Positions 32,030 to 43,540 are shown, counted from the first letter of the stretch. The stretch: DNA of 64,000 nucleotides from Nemertoderma westbladi (GCA_032718475.1 JAUCBJ010008939.1:22061-86060); one strand, 5' to 3'. The notes: generated by a model not told the origin, from the sequence alone. Translations and numbers: made by a program.

Positions 32030-33172
32030 TATATATCGTGACCAAAGAGCCAGAACAACACTCACCAAAAAATGTGGTTTCGAGAAAAATGCAAAAACCT
32101 TCTCATTTCCCTCTATATGGATCCCGTCTCCTAATTTTTTCGAGAGGTCTGGGAAGATACAATGACACATTTTATAATAGTGGCTAGCATTCAGAATAAA
32201 TTTTGTTATTGTCCAAAGAGACAAAACAACACATACTGAAATTTAACATTAACTCTAGTCTGTGTGTGTTGTTTTACCTCTAGGATTTTATCACAGAAAC
32301 ATAACAACTCACGTCATTCTTCGACTATTGAATGGTGTTTTTCCTGGTAAAGCATGATAGATATTTAAATGTAGCGAACGGACTTACGCACATTACATTT
32401 CCATGCTGCTCTATTGGATATTTTTCGCCCCTTGCCAGGCTTCCTCATATGTTTCCCTATGACGTCATTGCTATACCTAGATAAATTTGGACTAGGATCA
32501 TCCTCATCGTCACTATAACTAGTCGATGGAATATAATTTAACTCTGTAAACTCCTAAACTCTAAAGTCATCAACATACTCCATTTGTACATCGGCATCAC
32601 CTGCGCTGGTGAATTCTCAATTGAGCACATGTGATTTAAATGGTAATTTCTATAAATAGCCCTACTCCGATAATAACTCATTTGAAAGCAAGTAATTATA
32701 TTAATTTAGATTTGATTCAATACTAACATTATTTAAAAATCAAATAGATTATGACAAAAGTATCATTTTCGTTGACTTATTTTTTGGCCGTAAAGGTTCA
32801 TCATCAGATCCTATAAACGACATTACTGTACCGGTAATCTAAATTACCATTTAAATCGCATCAGGTAGTGTGGAATAGTTCATATTAATCAAATTTGCCG
32901 CTAATTTAAATACATATTCCAGAAAAATTGGCTTCTTTTGATTCGTTTACAATATACATGAGTTGCCATACTTTGCATTGTGTGGTGTGGGTTGTTTTGC
33001 TTCGAATAAGTGTGGTATGTGTTGTTTTACCTCTAACAGTTTTCAACTTATATGTTGTGAGGGTTGTTCTGGTTTTCCGTATCTCCTAAACGGACTGACA
33101 TACAAGTCTAGGATTTTAACATAAGATATAGAACGCCATCTTGAGTAATTTTGGTGAAATTTTTTTTTTAAT
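32030..33172. mobile_element. Longer relative of the intronic MITE, with internal segment
   Basis: The left part (32033-32355) and the right part (33005-33172) match the two halves of the element at 27518-28083. Between them are ~650 bp absent from the shorter copy. The right terminal inverted repeat is missing, so this copy is truncated. On the minus strand the internal segment has a short open stretch (about 32360-32540) with an acidic patch and RKISNRAAWKCNVRK, which resembles N-terminal segments of some transposon-associated proteins. I infer that the short copy is an internal-deletion derivative. Confidence 0.5.
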
Positions 33173-33633
33173 TTCACGCCTGAGGCGTAGCTATAGGGGG
33201 GGTTACTTGCCCCTGGGCGCCAACAGAAAGGGGCGCCAAAATGGTTTTTTGAGGTGGCAAAAAGTAACATTTTTTGTCTTGCTTTCTTATTACATTTTTT
33301 GTCTTGCTAAGCCTACTTTTTTTTGCCACCACTTAAATAGTTATTTCGTATCACTGTCCTATTCAATTTAATACTATAAAAAACATTATATTAAATAAAC
33401 CTGCCAACTTTCGCAACTATAATATTTGCACTCAAACAGAAAGTTAGTTTGGTCAATTGAAAATAGCCACTAAACGTGCTTCTTTACAATGCATTTACAT
33501 ATCGAATAGCTAAATTTTTAGGCTTTTATTAAAATAAATGTTGGAAAAAGTAAATAATGCGGGGCGTAGTAATGCGGAGTTTATAATTTACAAAGCAATA
33601 TGTACTAAATCTATAAATTGAAAAAACATCAAA

Positions 33634-34551
33634 CTATTTGGTACTGAATGTTCGTAAGGTTCCCTTTATGTCCTCGATCTCGGCTATCTTAGCTTCCTCC
33701 TCTTGGATAACAAAATCCATTTCATCTGGGAATATCTGTCCGGATTTAATCGCAGTGGCGACCAAGACCTTCCGTCTGCGTATCTCATCCAAATCGCCCC
33801 CCAAAGACTGCAAACTCCTACTAATATCCCCTAGTTCCTGATCCCTCACACTCTCAACATCTTTATCCTCATCGCTTTCAACCTCTTCACTACCATCGCT
33901 ACTACTTATATTCCCAAATAGTTTCTCCAGCGCCTGTTCCACCCCATCGTCCACCTTCCTGGCCTCCTCCTCCTCTTCTCTTCCCGTCACAGTGGGCTCC
34001 TCCTCTGCCACAACCTCCCAGCGGACAGCTACCGCGTCCAGATCCGACCGCAACAATCGCTTAACTTCCTTCTCGATATCCGGTGACTCGATAAACTTTC
34101 TCCGTCGCGTCTTTCGGAACCGGCGTCTACGCGCGTTCTTTAACGGCGGGGTTATCCCGTGGGGCCATTGGAACTTTTTATCTTCGTCTTTACTCGGGGA
34201 GTTGGGTTTACTTTCCGTGCGTTCCATTTCCTTCTCCTCGCGGATTCGCCATCCTTCCTCGTCGTAACACACCAACATCTGGGCGATGTCGGCGCACTTG
34301 TACAACTGCTTTTTGTCGAGAGTTTTCAACGTTTCCACGATGCAGGGTAGGTCGACTAGCCGCGCCGTGAACGGGACTTCATCCAGGTAGACCGTGCCGT
34401 GGCGTTGGTCTCCCTCCAGTTGTATGAACAGTCGGTCCTTTAGGTTGGGTATCGGGCAGCTCAGGATTTCTCTGAGTTTTTTCGCTGGTTCGTCCGGAAG
34501 ATTGAGTAGGAAATGGTTCTCCAAATCGATTGGTTCGTCATCTCTCGACAT
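33634..34551 (-). CDS. TFIID subunit 7 (TAF7)
   Basis: An intact 305-codon single-exon ORF. Residues 10-170 are the TAFII55 N-terminal domain: LENHFLLNLP, then NLKDRLFIQLEGDQRHGTV, a VDLPCIVETLKTLDKK stretch, and at 129-146 the highly conserved WPHGITPPLKNARRRRFR followed by KFIESPDIEKEVKRLL. This domain binds TAF1 in TFIID and restrains its acetyltransferase activity. The C-terminal part is acidic (Glu/Asp runs near 190-240) and ends in a helical segment, slightly shorter than the ~349-residue human protein. Lack of introns is normal here, as human TAF7 is also single-exon. It lies head to tail with the exons at 35.2-36.5 kb on the same strand. Confidence 0.95.
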   Translation of the reverse strand: MSRDDEPIDLENHFLLNLPDEPAKKLREILSCPIPNLKDRLFIQLEGDQRHGTVYLDEVPFTARLVDLPCIVETLKTLDKKQLYKCADIAQMLVCYDEEGWRIREEKEMERTESKPNSPSKDEDKKFQWPHGITPPLKNARRRRFRKTRRRKFIESPDIEKEVKRLLRSDLDAVAVRWEVVAEEEPTVTGREEEEEARKVDDGVEQALEKLFGNISSSDGSEEVESDEDKDVESVRDQELGDISRSLQSLGGDLDEIRRRKVLVATAIKSGQIFPDEMDFVIQEEEAKIAEIEDIKGTLRTFSTK

Positions 34552-35231
34552 AATTCAGTCGTTTTGGGAATTGTGATACCAATTATTAATAAATAAACTC
34601 TAAAGTATTAGGCCTACGCTGTTAGGTCTGTAGGTAGCAGGTAGGGCCTATTTTTTATTAATCAGTTAATAGTGCCTAAGTCATGACAGCATGACCTAGG
34701 CCTACTAAAGATAGATAAATATTTAGTAGGTCATACCAAAGTCTAAAATAATTATTGTTTACGCCTTTTATTTTGCGTCGTCGAGCGTCGACCAACAATA
34801 ATTACAGAATTAATTAATTCTGCATTCGGCATTACAGCATTAGGCCTATTCCAGTATTCAGTTTAATCAGTTATTGCATATTGTCATATTGGCATGCTGC
34901 TGCTGCCCTGATTCCCACCCAATCCTAAACCTGTAAACTGTTCTAAAATTATTGTATAGCAGGAACAGGAACAACTCGAACTCCGTACTCACTGTAGCAC
35001 ACAGCACGGCACACGCACAACCAGCAGACCAGTCTGCCAGTAGGGGAAACGAAAGTTTTATTTACCGGTAAGAATTGAAATGTCTGAAACATTGTACGAA
35101 TTTATATTTAATAGTTAGTATTAATAATTAATAAATAAATATCATTATTATATATTAAACTTTAAAATAAATATTAAATAGAGTTGTAGGGTGTAGTGAG
35201 AACAGATGATTGAACCGAATTGGTTTTTTCT
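34552..35231. other. Intergenic between TAF7 and the paralogue, nothing coding
   Basis: AT-rich sequence upstream of TAF7 with several aggcct palindromes. It presumably holds the TAF7 promoter. I identify no defined element. Confidence 0.4.
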
Positions 35232-36521
35232 TCAATACTTCCTTATATTGGGTCTGTTAACTGCAACTGTACTTGAATGTTTTATTACATTGTTCACCTC
35301 CTCGTGAATGGATATGATATCTTGACTTAACTGGACAATTTCTTTTTCTTTCTCTATAACAGTTTTATTTAAACGTTGCAGCTCGTTTACACCCCGCTGT
35401 AAAGGAAAAATGAAGAATGTTTTGGTAGGTTATTTTGGGATACGGAGATAATTGATACAATCAATGTATATTGTAAAATGAATACCTGTACCTTGTTACA
35501 ATTGTTGTCTTGTTATTATTTCCGTTGGATACTAATTTAATGTAAGTAGAACTGACATTTCGGTAACGATAAATAAATGTGCTTTATTTTATTAATTTAT
35601 CGTTACCGAAAGGTCAGGTTCTAATAATTGTATGAACGAAACTCCCACCATTTATTCATAAAAGCCTTATGACTTACAGGTGATAATGAACGTGACGCAA
35701 AGCCACTTCCGCCCAGTTGCACGAACTTTTGGCTGCATATTAGTTTGAGGGACCCAGATGACCGTTTACCATCTGGGACACTATGCCTCTCCAGGGACAA
35801 TACCCGATGACATGGAACACGCGGTTGAACCCTTGGGAAGGGAGATTTATATCGTGATGTCCGACTTTCCATGTATGGCATACTCGTGTAGCATTTATAT
35901 ATCTGAATAAGATTAATGATTTAATAAGTTGTAATTTTCTATATAAAATTATGAATAAATTTTAAAAAGTTTAATATATAATTTCGATTCATCTGTGCAA
36001 TTTACGAAAGGGTGAAGGCACTGCGGCCTACGAGTTTTAGTATTATAAATAATATATGGCACACACTTACCTTTATCGGTTTCCACAGTTTGTGTTGACT
36101 GCTTATCTCTGAGGTAGAGAGGGTTCACTTGCATCTTCGCAAATTTTAATTTTCTTGGAAATTGCCTTATTTTTGTCCGAAAAAGTGCGTTTACAGTCCA
36201 AAATCTTCCAAAATGTGGACAAATGATCTTCGAAAATATAAAGTAAACGACATATTCATAAATGATAACCTTTTAGTGAAATTATTGGATCTCTCACTAA
36301 TGTTCTAGAAAATGCGTCTGTCCAAAACCATACTGTTGTATTTGATGCAGATGAACCCTCCTGGAAATACCTCTGAGAGATTGGTCGGAACGTGACTGGG
36401 ACCGTGACGTATTCCTACTGCTGCTCGTAAGACTTAAACTGCGGCACGGCGTAATTCCGTTTCCATGGTCACCAGTAGAACTATGTCCTATCGGAGGAGT
36501 TTTCGGCGGAAGGTTCTCCAT
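35232..36521 (-). CDS. Small spliced gene related to the coiled-coil gene
   Basis: Four candidate exons: 36371-36521 (ATG; Ser/Arg-rich), 36071-36127, 35678 to about 35902, and 35232-35396 (ends TGA). Donors GTATTT, GTAAGT and GTAAGT are visible; the first junction and the last junction agree in phase. The junction between the second and third exons does not fit in one step, so a small exon may be missing or a boundary is wrong. The last exon encodes EKEIVQLSQDIISIHEE, closely similar to exon 5 of the gene at 24.3-31.3 kb, and it too follows a Ser/Arg-rich N-terminus. The predicted product is much shorter and stops after that helix. Confidence 0.55.
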
Positions 36522-37639
36522 GTTGGTTTTAATATTAAATCAGGTAAACTAAAGGAAAAAAGTTTGAGGGAAATTAGGAAAGACCAAAATATAATAGACA
36601 GTTGATTTGCAACAAAAGGCGTGTGTGGCAGGGCTCTATGATGGGTGGACCCGTCCGTCGTTGGAAATGTTTAAACGGTAAAGTCTATCAATCTTGGTAC
36701 ACATGTAGTTTATTACACATGTAGTTTATCAAAAGTTTAGAAATTCTAGAAACACAGATAAACGTATATATTTCCTAATGGCGGCCGCTAGGGGGCGAAT
36801 GATCAGATCTACGTCCAATAATTGGGCAATTCCATCGTTACGGACTCACATTCGAACGAAATTTTCGAAATTAATTGACATATTTAATTAACAACTTTAC
36901 AATAGAAATAACAATTAGCTGTGGTGGGTGATGGATTAATGGTACATCTTTACTTTGACTTATAAAAAAGAGTTATATCTCATTAGATTCATGGGATATT
37001 GTAAATATAGTACCCGTTACGGACTCACATGCAAATGGACAAAGAAAAATTACTCCATTTTATTTTGACAAATTCTCTTGAAATGTTTAACGCCATACGT
37101 TATAACTTTCACAATGCGAGGTAGATACATCAAATTTTGTAAATTTGTAAGTTAATAGCAAAAACATATGGTGGTAAACCTCATTTATAGATAAATTGTT
37201 CGTTACGGACTCACAGAAAAAAATGTTACGGACTCACACTTGAAATCGTTATGCACTCGTTATATTGTTTTGACAAAAGAGCAACGACCAATGAATGTTT
37301 ATGGTATTTATTCAATAAATATCTTTATTACTTATATACCTTTCACAATGTACAGTACCTTAAGAATCACTAATAGATATCTTTAGTAGTGTTCATGAAA
37401 TTAACTGTACATCATATCTATAAGATTGAGTAGGCATATTTGGTGTGTGTATTATAGTAACTAGTGTATATTTAATATCGATCCTAAAAGTTCATATGAC
37501 CATAATTTGTTAAAATGAGCAATTTCTAGTTCTTTAAAAACATAAATACCACGTTCATGGAAACTTTTTTATACTGGAAAATAAATTTTGAACAGTACAG
37601 TATTTCGATGTATTTATGATTTAACTATCACTGTACTTA

Positions 37640-37850
37640 AGTTATTCCACCTTGGCGTAGTTGGTTAAATTGGTGGCATTTAAATCACATCTCTCCTTGA
37701 GTCGTGGGTTCGATCCCATCATGAGGGCTAGGGTAGTTTTCGTTTCGGCACGAATACTTTAAAGACAATAAACAGACTTATTAGCCAGGGCGCATCTCTT
37801 CCTTCCGTAAATGGTAGCTAAATGAGTACTAGAGTCCCTCTAGGGAATAT
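37640..37850 (+). mobile_element. tRNA-derived SINE
   Basis: An A box (tggcgtagttgg, 37653-37664) and a B box (ggttcgatccc, 37707-37717) stand about 43 bp apart, the pol III internal promoter layout. The interval does not fold into a full tRNA by eye, and it is followed by a non-tRNA body, so it is a SINE head rather than a tRNA gene. It ends near the poly-G tract at 37857. Confidence 0.7.
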
Positions 37851-37856
37851 AGTTAT

Positions 37857-37877
37857 GGGGGGGGGGGGGGGGGGGGG
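37857..37877. repeat. Poly-G tract
   Basis: Twenty-one consecutive G bases. Confidence 0.95.
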
Positions 37878-38816
37878 ACGCACTGGAAATAAGTAGTCAG
37901 ACGGGCGATTTTTTTTGTATCACAATCCATAATTCGTTCACTCGTTTCATGAAATCTTGGCAAACTTCGAGGGTATCATACTATACCATCTTGGACAGTA
38001 ATTTCTGTCATCCGTGATATATGCCGTTTGGCCCTTTCAGCACCAGAAATGTGAGTATTAGACGTAAGAGACAGGATTAAACGGGCGCAATGCATAATAT
38101 CGTACAGTAGGATGATGTATGTATGAATACGTTCGAATGTGCTGTCGATGGAGAATTGTCAGACTAAAGGAGCTGAATACTTTCAGTTTACATAGTGAAT
38201 AATGTATACAAAGCAGAATGATTCTTACCTAACCTACCGCCTGGTGAGTCCGTAACGGAGAATTTGTGAGTCCGTAACGCTGTTCTTAAACGTTTCAGCT
38301 GGAACACAGAACATAGAGACCTAATGGATGGTTTTGATTGGTTGTAAACCCAAAGGAAAATGATTATCAGTGCAATACATGCGGGGTGTACTCCAAATTA
38401 AAACTTTAAGTACTTTTCGTTACGGACTCACATAATTCTGTAGGCCAAATCTAAATTTTTTGAAACTTTGAATACGCAATGCTACGCTGTCCATATTCAA
38501 ATTTTTATCATCAATGGCTTCTAATAAATGTTGAATTATCGGTTGGTGTAATTACCTGTCTTAATCAGAGAATTTCAATGGTAGTAAGATTATGTCAAAA
38601 ATGACATGGATTAATTTCTGCAAATTTGAAAATACGTAAAAAAAATTCATCATATTGAATAATGAAAAACCAGTTGTCACCCTCAAAAAAATTAAGAATC
38701 CGTCACTTTTATTAAAAATTTCATTCTTTCTCGTCATTTTGATACCAAAATTATGCCGATTAGTTGACTTTTAATTTTCGAAGTAAGTGTTACATCAATG
38801 GTGGAATTGCCCAATT

Positions 38817-39867
38817 GCACTTCTACGCTTGGTGCTGCGCTGGTGCTCTCACGTATTACTGTATAATAATAATAATAATAATATTGGTTATTTTTATAGC
38901 GCTTTTCTATTTATTATACTATGAATAGGCCACAGTAAAGTACAATATTAAAACTTACCTTTGTCAGGGCTACCACTCAAATATAAATTTCCCACACTTG
39001 CTATAATCATCATTTTATATTAGGTCTACTTGGCCTGGCCCTCCTACATTCCAAAAGTAATGTACGATTGTATTTTGACAAGCTCCCAAAGCTATCACTA
39101 GCTACCACGGGCGCTATTATGGTAATTAGTTGTATGCCTAATGTATGGTTTCTACGGCCCCTATACAAATTACTTTATTCAGGCCTATATTAACAAAATT
39201 TTATTGTTTTAAAACATTTTTTTTTTATGAATACGGTATAGCTGTTAGACATTTTTTCCGAAAATTCCACGTGGCAGATTATGCGGACCGTGCCATTTAC
39301 AGTACACCTTTCAGTAATTTACTAGCCAATTGTTTCCAGATTTTAATGTTTACTATTGTTTTTGAACATTATAGTAGTGTATACTTGTTATAAAAAATGT
39401 TATTGAACAATATATTTTAATGTTTATTACACTTTATTTTTAACTTTTTCACATAAAAATGTTTGTTAATAAAGTAACAGGGGAAAACACACATTGGATA
39501 GGCCTACTACAGAATCCATATTATGGAGGCAGACGAAGCATCCGATTACATAGTAGGCCATATGCTGTATGTTCTGTAGGAGAGGCAGGTCAGTAAACGT
39601 TATGTTGTGGCACGGTAAATCACTAGAACAGGAACATTTTTAAGACTACATTATAATAATATTATAAATTACAATTTGTACGATCTACAATACATAATCT
39701 CGAACTACTGTGTATACAGACATAATAATATAATAGCTACCCATTTGTAATTGGCGTTTTCGAGAATGTAATAATTGCTAATTTTTTATGGAATTTAATC
39801 AAGAACACAAATCAAATGTAGACATTACACCATGAACCGTAATATAGTCTCATTTTCTGATGACACG
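38817..39867. other. Intergenic, nothing coding
   Basis: Contains a short (ata) microsatellite near 38865-38884 and AT-rich sequence. The open frame at 39145-39393 has no recognisable product and I do not count it. Confidence 0.4.
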
Positions 39868-40150
39868 GACCCCCCCCCCCCCCCAGATTTTTCTACAAAT
39901 CTTTATCATATTGCTTGAAATTTGAAACACAACTAGTTCAGCTCACCGTCGAGGACCCCATGAAGCCGGAATTTTCCTTTTAGTCTTTAAAATATTTTAT
40001 ATAAACGTATTAAAAAATATTATTTTGCGAAATTGCACCCTTCGTATCGCCGCCATTGTTCACATTAGCTTCGATTTGTACAAATAATTGGAAAGCTTTC
40101 GTTACAATCCACATACTGAAACAATGTCTGAGTTTCGTTGAGAAACAGCT
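39868..40150 (+). repeat. Partial copy of a dispersed repeat family
   Basis: Starts with a C15 tract, then agatttttctacaaatc and a stretch ending in gaaacagctgagatatg. These match blocks of the fuller copies at 43541-43915 and 45584-45980. The middle is poorly matched. Confidence 0.5.
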
Positions 40151-40228
40151 GAGATATGCGTTCAAAGATTGCAAGAATTATCGTTCAATAGGGTCCGTGT
40201 CATCAATGACACTATTTATTGCGGGTCA

Positions 40229-40935
40229 TGGTGTATGTGCGCAGGCCTACACCATGCCTGTATGTGCGTAGGCCTACACCATGCGTGTATGTGCGTAGGC
40301 CTACACCATGCGTGTATGTGCGTAGGCCTACACCATGCCTGTATGTGCGTAGGCCTACACCATGCGTGTATGTGCGTAGGCCTACACCATGCGTGTATGT
40401 GCGTAGGCCTTCACCATGCGTGTATGTGCGTAGGCCTACACCATGCGTGTATGTGCGTAGGCCTACACCATGCGTGTATGTGCGTAGGCCTACACCAAGC
40501 GTGTATGTGCGTAGGCCTACACCATGCGTGTATGTGCGCAGGTCTACACCATGCGTGTATGTGCGTAGGCCTACACCATGCGTGCATGTGCGTAGGCCTA
40601 CACCATGCGTGTATGTGCGCAGGTCTACACCATGCGTGTATGTGCGTAGGCCTACACCATGCGTGTATGTGCGTAGGCCTACACCATGCGTGTATGTGCG
40701 TAGGCTTACACCATGCGTGTATGTGCGTAGGCCTACACCATGCGTGGATGTGCGTAGGCCTACACCATGCGTGGATGTGCGCAGGCCTACACCATGCGTG
40801 TATGTGCGCAGGCCTACACCATGCGTGTATGTGCGCAGGCCTGCACCATGAGTGTATGTGCGTAGGCCTACACCATGCGTGTATGTGCGTAGGCCTACAC
40901 CATGCGTGTATGCGCGTAAGCCTACACCATGCGTA
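40229..40935. repeat. 27-bp minisatellite
   Basis: About 26 copies of a 27-bp unit containing gtaggcctacaccatgcgt and gtatgtgc. Because 27 is a multiple of three, long frames stay open across it (40169-40936 and 40219-40851), giving CVGLHHACM or YVRRPTPCV repeats. Neither frame has an ATG outside the array in a convincing context or any flanking conserved sequence, so I treat it as non-coding. Confidence 0.93.
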
Positions 40936-40961
40936 GATTGCGGGTCATTGTGTGCATCATG

Positions 40962-41250
40962 CCCTGGAATATAGCGTCGTTATACAGGTACCTGCCCCCC
41001 AGAGATAGTTTCACCTCCCTCCTCCTCCGTGGGTGAGACATAATTTTTATTTTTGCTTTCATTCTTTAGATACAAGCGTTTGAAAAAAGGGGCTTCTCGG
41101 GCGATATTGCACCAGTCCCACCGCAGTTATTCTTCTACCTTATAGCTGTTTGTTGGTACCAATGGAAAGCTGGTGATGCAAGGATTCCAAATATGTAAAA
41201 ACATTTGAATTTGGTTGTGAAACAGCTGAGATATGGGCATTCGAAAGTCG
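40962..41250 (+). repeat. Dispersed repeat copy, forward
   Basis: Matches 43541-43915 over ccctggaatatag, the ctttcattctttagata block, the gatattgcaccag block and the gctgagatatgggcattcgaa block. It directly follows the 27-bp minisatellite. Confidence 0.75.
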
Positions 41251-41277
41251 CATGTATTTGCGCATCTGGGGGGTGCT

Positions 41278-41428
41278 ATTTTATTCTATTTTATAAATAC
41301 TCAGAATTCTGGAATATTTATGCATGCATTTCATTCAAATTAATTTAATAACTAATGCATGCATAGCTATTTATGAAATAAATAAAATATTCTAGAATTC
41401 GGAGTATTTATAAAATAGAATAAATTGC
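41278..41428. repeat. Foldback (hairpin) element
   Basis: Two ~55-bp arms, around tattttataaatactcagaattctggaatatt and its near-complement, flank a ~40-bp loop. Both arms contain atgcatgcat near the loop. Strand separation would give a long hairpin. The element lies about 0.4 kb downstream of KAT8. Confidence 0.8.
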
Positions 41429-41853
41429 AATTAATCTAAAACCCAAAGTCTTAGAGCTAAAAATATACTAAAAAAGTGAATTTTCTGACAATCGATATTG
41501 CAACATTGGCAAGAAGAGTTTTAAAAACAGAATAAACAAGGCAGTATGTAATACTGGTAGATAAGATAATATACATCGTTAATATAATAATTAGTATACA
41601 CAGAAGTCGGTGCTCTACTGCACACAATGCAACGTAAGCATGGAGCATAACACGAGATACTAGATACGAGATACTAGCACGAAACCTGACTCAATATCAG
41701 GCGTTCACTAATTTTCGTGCTATTCACAACCTTCGTGCCACGTGCTGTAATTTATAGTGATAACAGGTTCGGGCGAGGTGCATATCCAATATCCTTCACG
41801 CTTACAAAGTAGTCTTATGATCCTGATCCACTGTGAACTGAACAAGTGAACAG

Positions 41854-43170
41854 TTATCGTTTATTTTTGATGCTTTTCTGTGATTTCCTAGGAGGAGCCC
41901 ACTTGAGTACGGACTCGTCCACCAGTAGCGGAGGTGGGTTAATCTTCCCGCTCGCGAGGTGCTCTTCTATAACACGCGGACTCACGCAGATCACGTGCTG
42001 CCCCTTCCAGTACTTAACCATAGACAGTGTCTGCAGCGTCTGGATGATGTCCAACTGGGCCAGTCCGGTGTCTTCGCTGAGGTCCTTGATGGAGACGCTG
42101 CCCTTGAAGTCCCTGAGTGCCTGGAGGATAACCCAAGTCCAGTAGCTGCGGTAGCTGAGCTTTCCGAGATCGCTTAGGGGCTTCTCCGGGGAACCGAGAA
42201 CTCCTTCCCGTTTCGATAACAAATAACTGAAAGAGATGAGGAATTTCCCGTATCCTCTCCGCTGGTAGGGCGGGAGGGTGAGGATACATGCGAGGTTGTT
42301 ACCATCCGGGGATTCCTTCTCCTTGGAGAAGTAGCCGACCACGTGGGAGCCCCATTTATCCACCTCGGTGAGAATGTAGAAGACAAAAGGCTCCACGTCG
42401 AAGTACAATGTTTTGTGGTCGAGGAACAACTTAGCGAGTAGACACATGTTCTGGCAGTATAACTTGAGGTCCTTTGCATCTACTTCGTAAACGGAAAGGT
42501 TCGCTTTCCTATATATCTCTCTACCCGGGGGTTGTCGCACCTTACAGGTGCCCAGATGGTACCGATACGTCGCCTCCAACTTCATGTACTTGAGGCAGTA
42601 CTCGCAGATCCAAAGTTTGCTTAGTTTCCCGTATTCCTCGGGGTAGGGCGAGAAGTACCACGTGTCGATCTCCCACTGTCCGAATTGGATGCGGTCGATG
42701 TACTTGATGCGGGTAAGTTGATCGTGTTCCTTCTCCAAGGCCGCCGTCGTTGGGTCCATGTCTGCGTAGGATTTCTGGATGTGGTTGATCTCATCGTGTT
42801 TACGTTTTTGGTGTCTCGTTAGTTTTCTGTCGTGTTCGTCATCGTATTTACCCAACATGGATACATTCACGTCAGTTGAGTTTAAGGTGTTATCTTTGAT
42901 TCGATCCTCCTCCACCCACTCGTCCATTCGTTTGTCGACATCCTTGTAATGGACGTAGAATTGATTCTTCTCTGTACCGCCTTCCGCTGCGCTACGCGAT
43001 TGGACGATCTCAGCTAATTGCCAGGTATCCTCCCCTCGTCGCACCAGATATTCGGAACCAACTTTTATAACAGATTCGCTTTGGATTCCCGAAGAATTAT
43101 CTCGATTACCAGAGCGACTTGCATCGGTTTTACTGCTAATATCGGTTGTAGTGGAAACTGGAGGAGACAT
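41854..43170 (-). CDS. MYST histone acetyltransferase KAT8/MOF, intronless
   Basis: An intact 438-codon ORF from ATG to TAA, close to the ~458 residues of human KAT8. Residues ~35-95 are the chromo-barrel domain ([16 protein letters not shown]). The MYST domain follows: C2HC finger at C189, C192, H205, C209; acetylated Lys of LDHKTLYFD at 253; catalytic Cys at 295 in [10 protein letters not shown]; acetyl-CoA loop QRRGYGK at 303-309; catalytic Glu 329 in SPEKPLS. The enzyme acetylates H4K16 in MSL and NSL complexes. All key residues are present, so the gene is probably functional. Vertebrate KAT8 has many introns; none is present here, so this may be a retrocopy. AATAAA overlaps the last codons, and no poly-A tail is seen. 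Confidence 0.95.
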   Translation of the reverse strand: MSPPVSTTTDISSKTDASRSGNRDNSSGIQSESVIKVGSEYLVRRGEDTWQLAEIVQSRSAAEGGTEKNQFYVHYKDVDKRMDEWVEEDRIKDNTLNSTDVNVSMLGKYDDEHDRKLTRHQKRKHDEINHIQKSYADMDPTTAALEKEHDQLTRIKYIDRIQFGQWEIDTWYFSPYPEEYGKLSKLWICEYCLKYMKLEATYRYHLGTCKVRQPPGREIYRKANLSVYEVDAKDLKLYCQNMCLLAKLFLDHKTLYFDVEPFVFYILTEVDKWGSHVVGYFSKEKESPDGNNLACILTLPPYQRRGYGKFLISFSYLLSKREGVLGSPEKPLSDLGKLSYRSYWTWVILQALRDFKGSVSIKDLSEDTGLAQLDIIQTLQTLSMVKYWKGQHVICVSPRVIEEHLASGKINPPPLLVDESVLKWAPPRKSQKSIKNKR

Positions 43171-43540
43171 TACTGCAGCTAAGATAATCAGAAAGCCGAA
43201 TCATGAAATTCACCTACGGACAAACTGATACCGGTATCATGAATCGTGATATCCAGATATCATGTGTGAGGCTCTAAAATAAACGACTAAAACCAGTCCT
43301 GCAGTCACAGTCCGAACAGACAGCAGAAATCGTTTTAAATTAAAACGCCAAAGGGGCAAAGCAGCAAAGCAAGGGCGATACTGGTACCGGTACCGCTATT
43401 CAAATAATTTTTAGATGAGCTTGTTACTATTATCCGATTTATTGCATATTGTTTCACCTGTTAGTTAGTGGTACCAGTAACCTTGGTGATTTTCTCCAGT
43501 TCTCCCTCCATTTATCAGATTATTGTAAATACTGAAATAC
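43171..43540. other. Upstream region of KAT8, nothing coding
   Basis: Holds several taccggtacc palindromes near 43385 and presumably the KAT8 promoter. No defined element is identified. Confidence 0.35.

Larger units (their letters stand above)
36820..38816. mobile_element. Candidate ~2-kb non-autonomous DNA element with TIRs
   Basis: aattgggcaattcca at 36820-36834 is the exact reverse complement of 38802-38816. Inside, the 13-mer gttacggactcac occurs seven times: forward at 36837, 37016, 37202, 37225 and 38419, and reversed at 38244 and 38266. Clusters of one motif near both ends are typical of transposase-binding subterminal repeats. No transposase ORF is present. A SINE and a poly-G tract lie inside. 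I found no clear target-site duplication. Confidence 0.6.

Noticed and set aside
33174-33371. Short ORFs around the gggcgcc-rich stretch
   Set aside because: The stretch looks like the end of a dispersed repeat (gaggcgtagctatagggg, gcgccaa), with no conserved frame.
37653-37717. Functional tRNA gene
   Set aside because: A and B boxes are present, but I cannot fold a cloverleaf with acceptor stem and anticodon arm; it fits a SINE head.
40169-40936. Long open frames encoding CVGLHHACM or YVRRPTPCV repeats
   Set aside because: Produced by a 27-bp minisatellite; period divisible by three keeps frames open, and no conserved flanking protein exists.
42014-42479. Additional ORFs within KAT8
   Set aside because: Out-of-frame shadows of a well-conserved gene.
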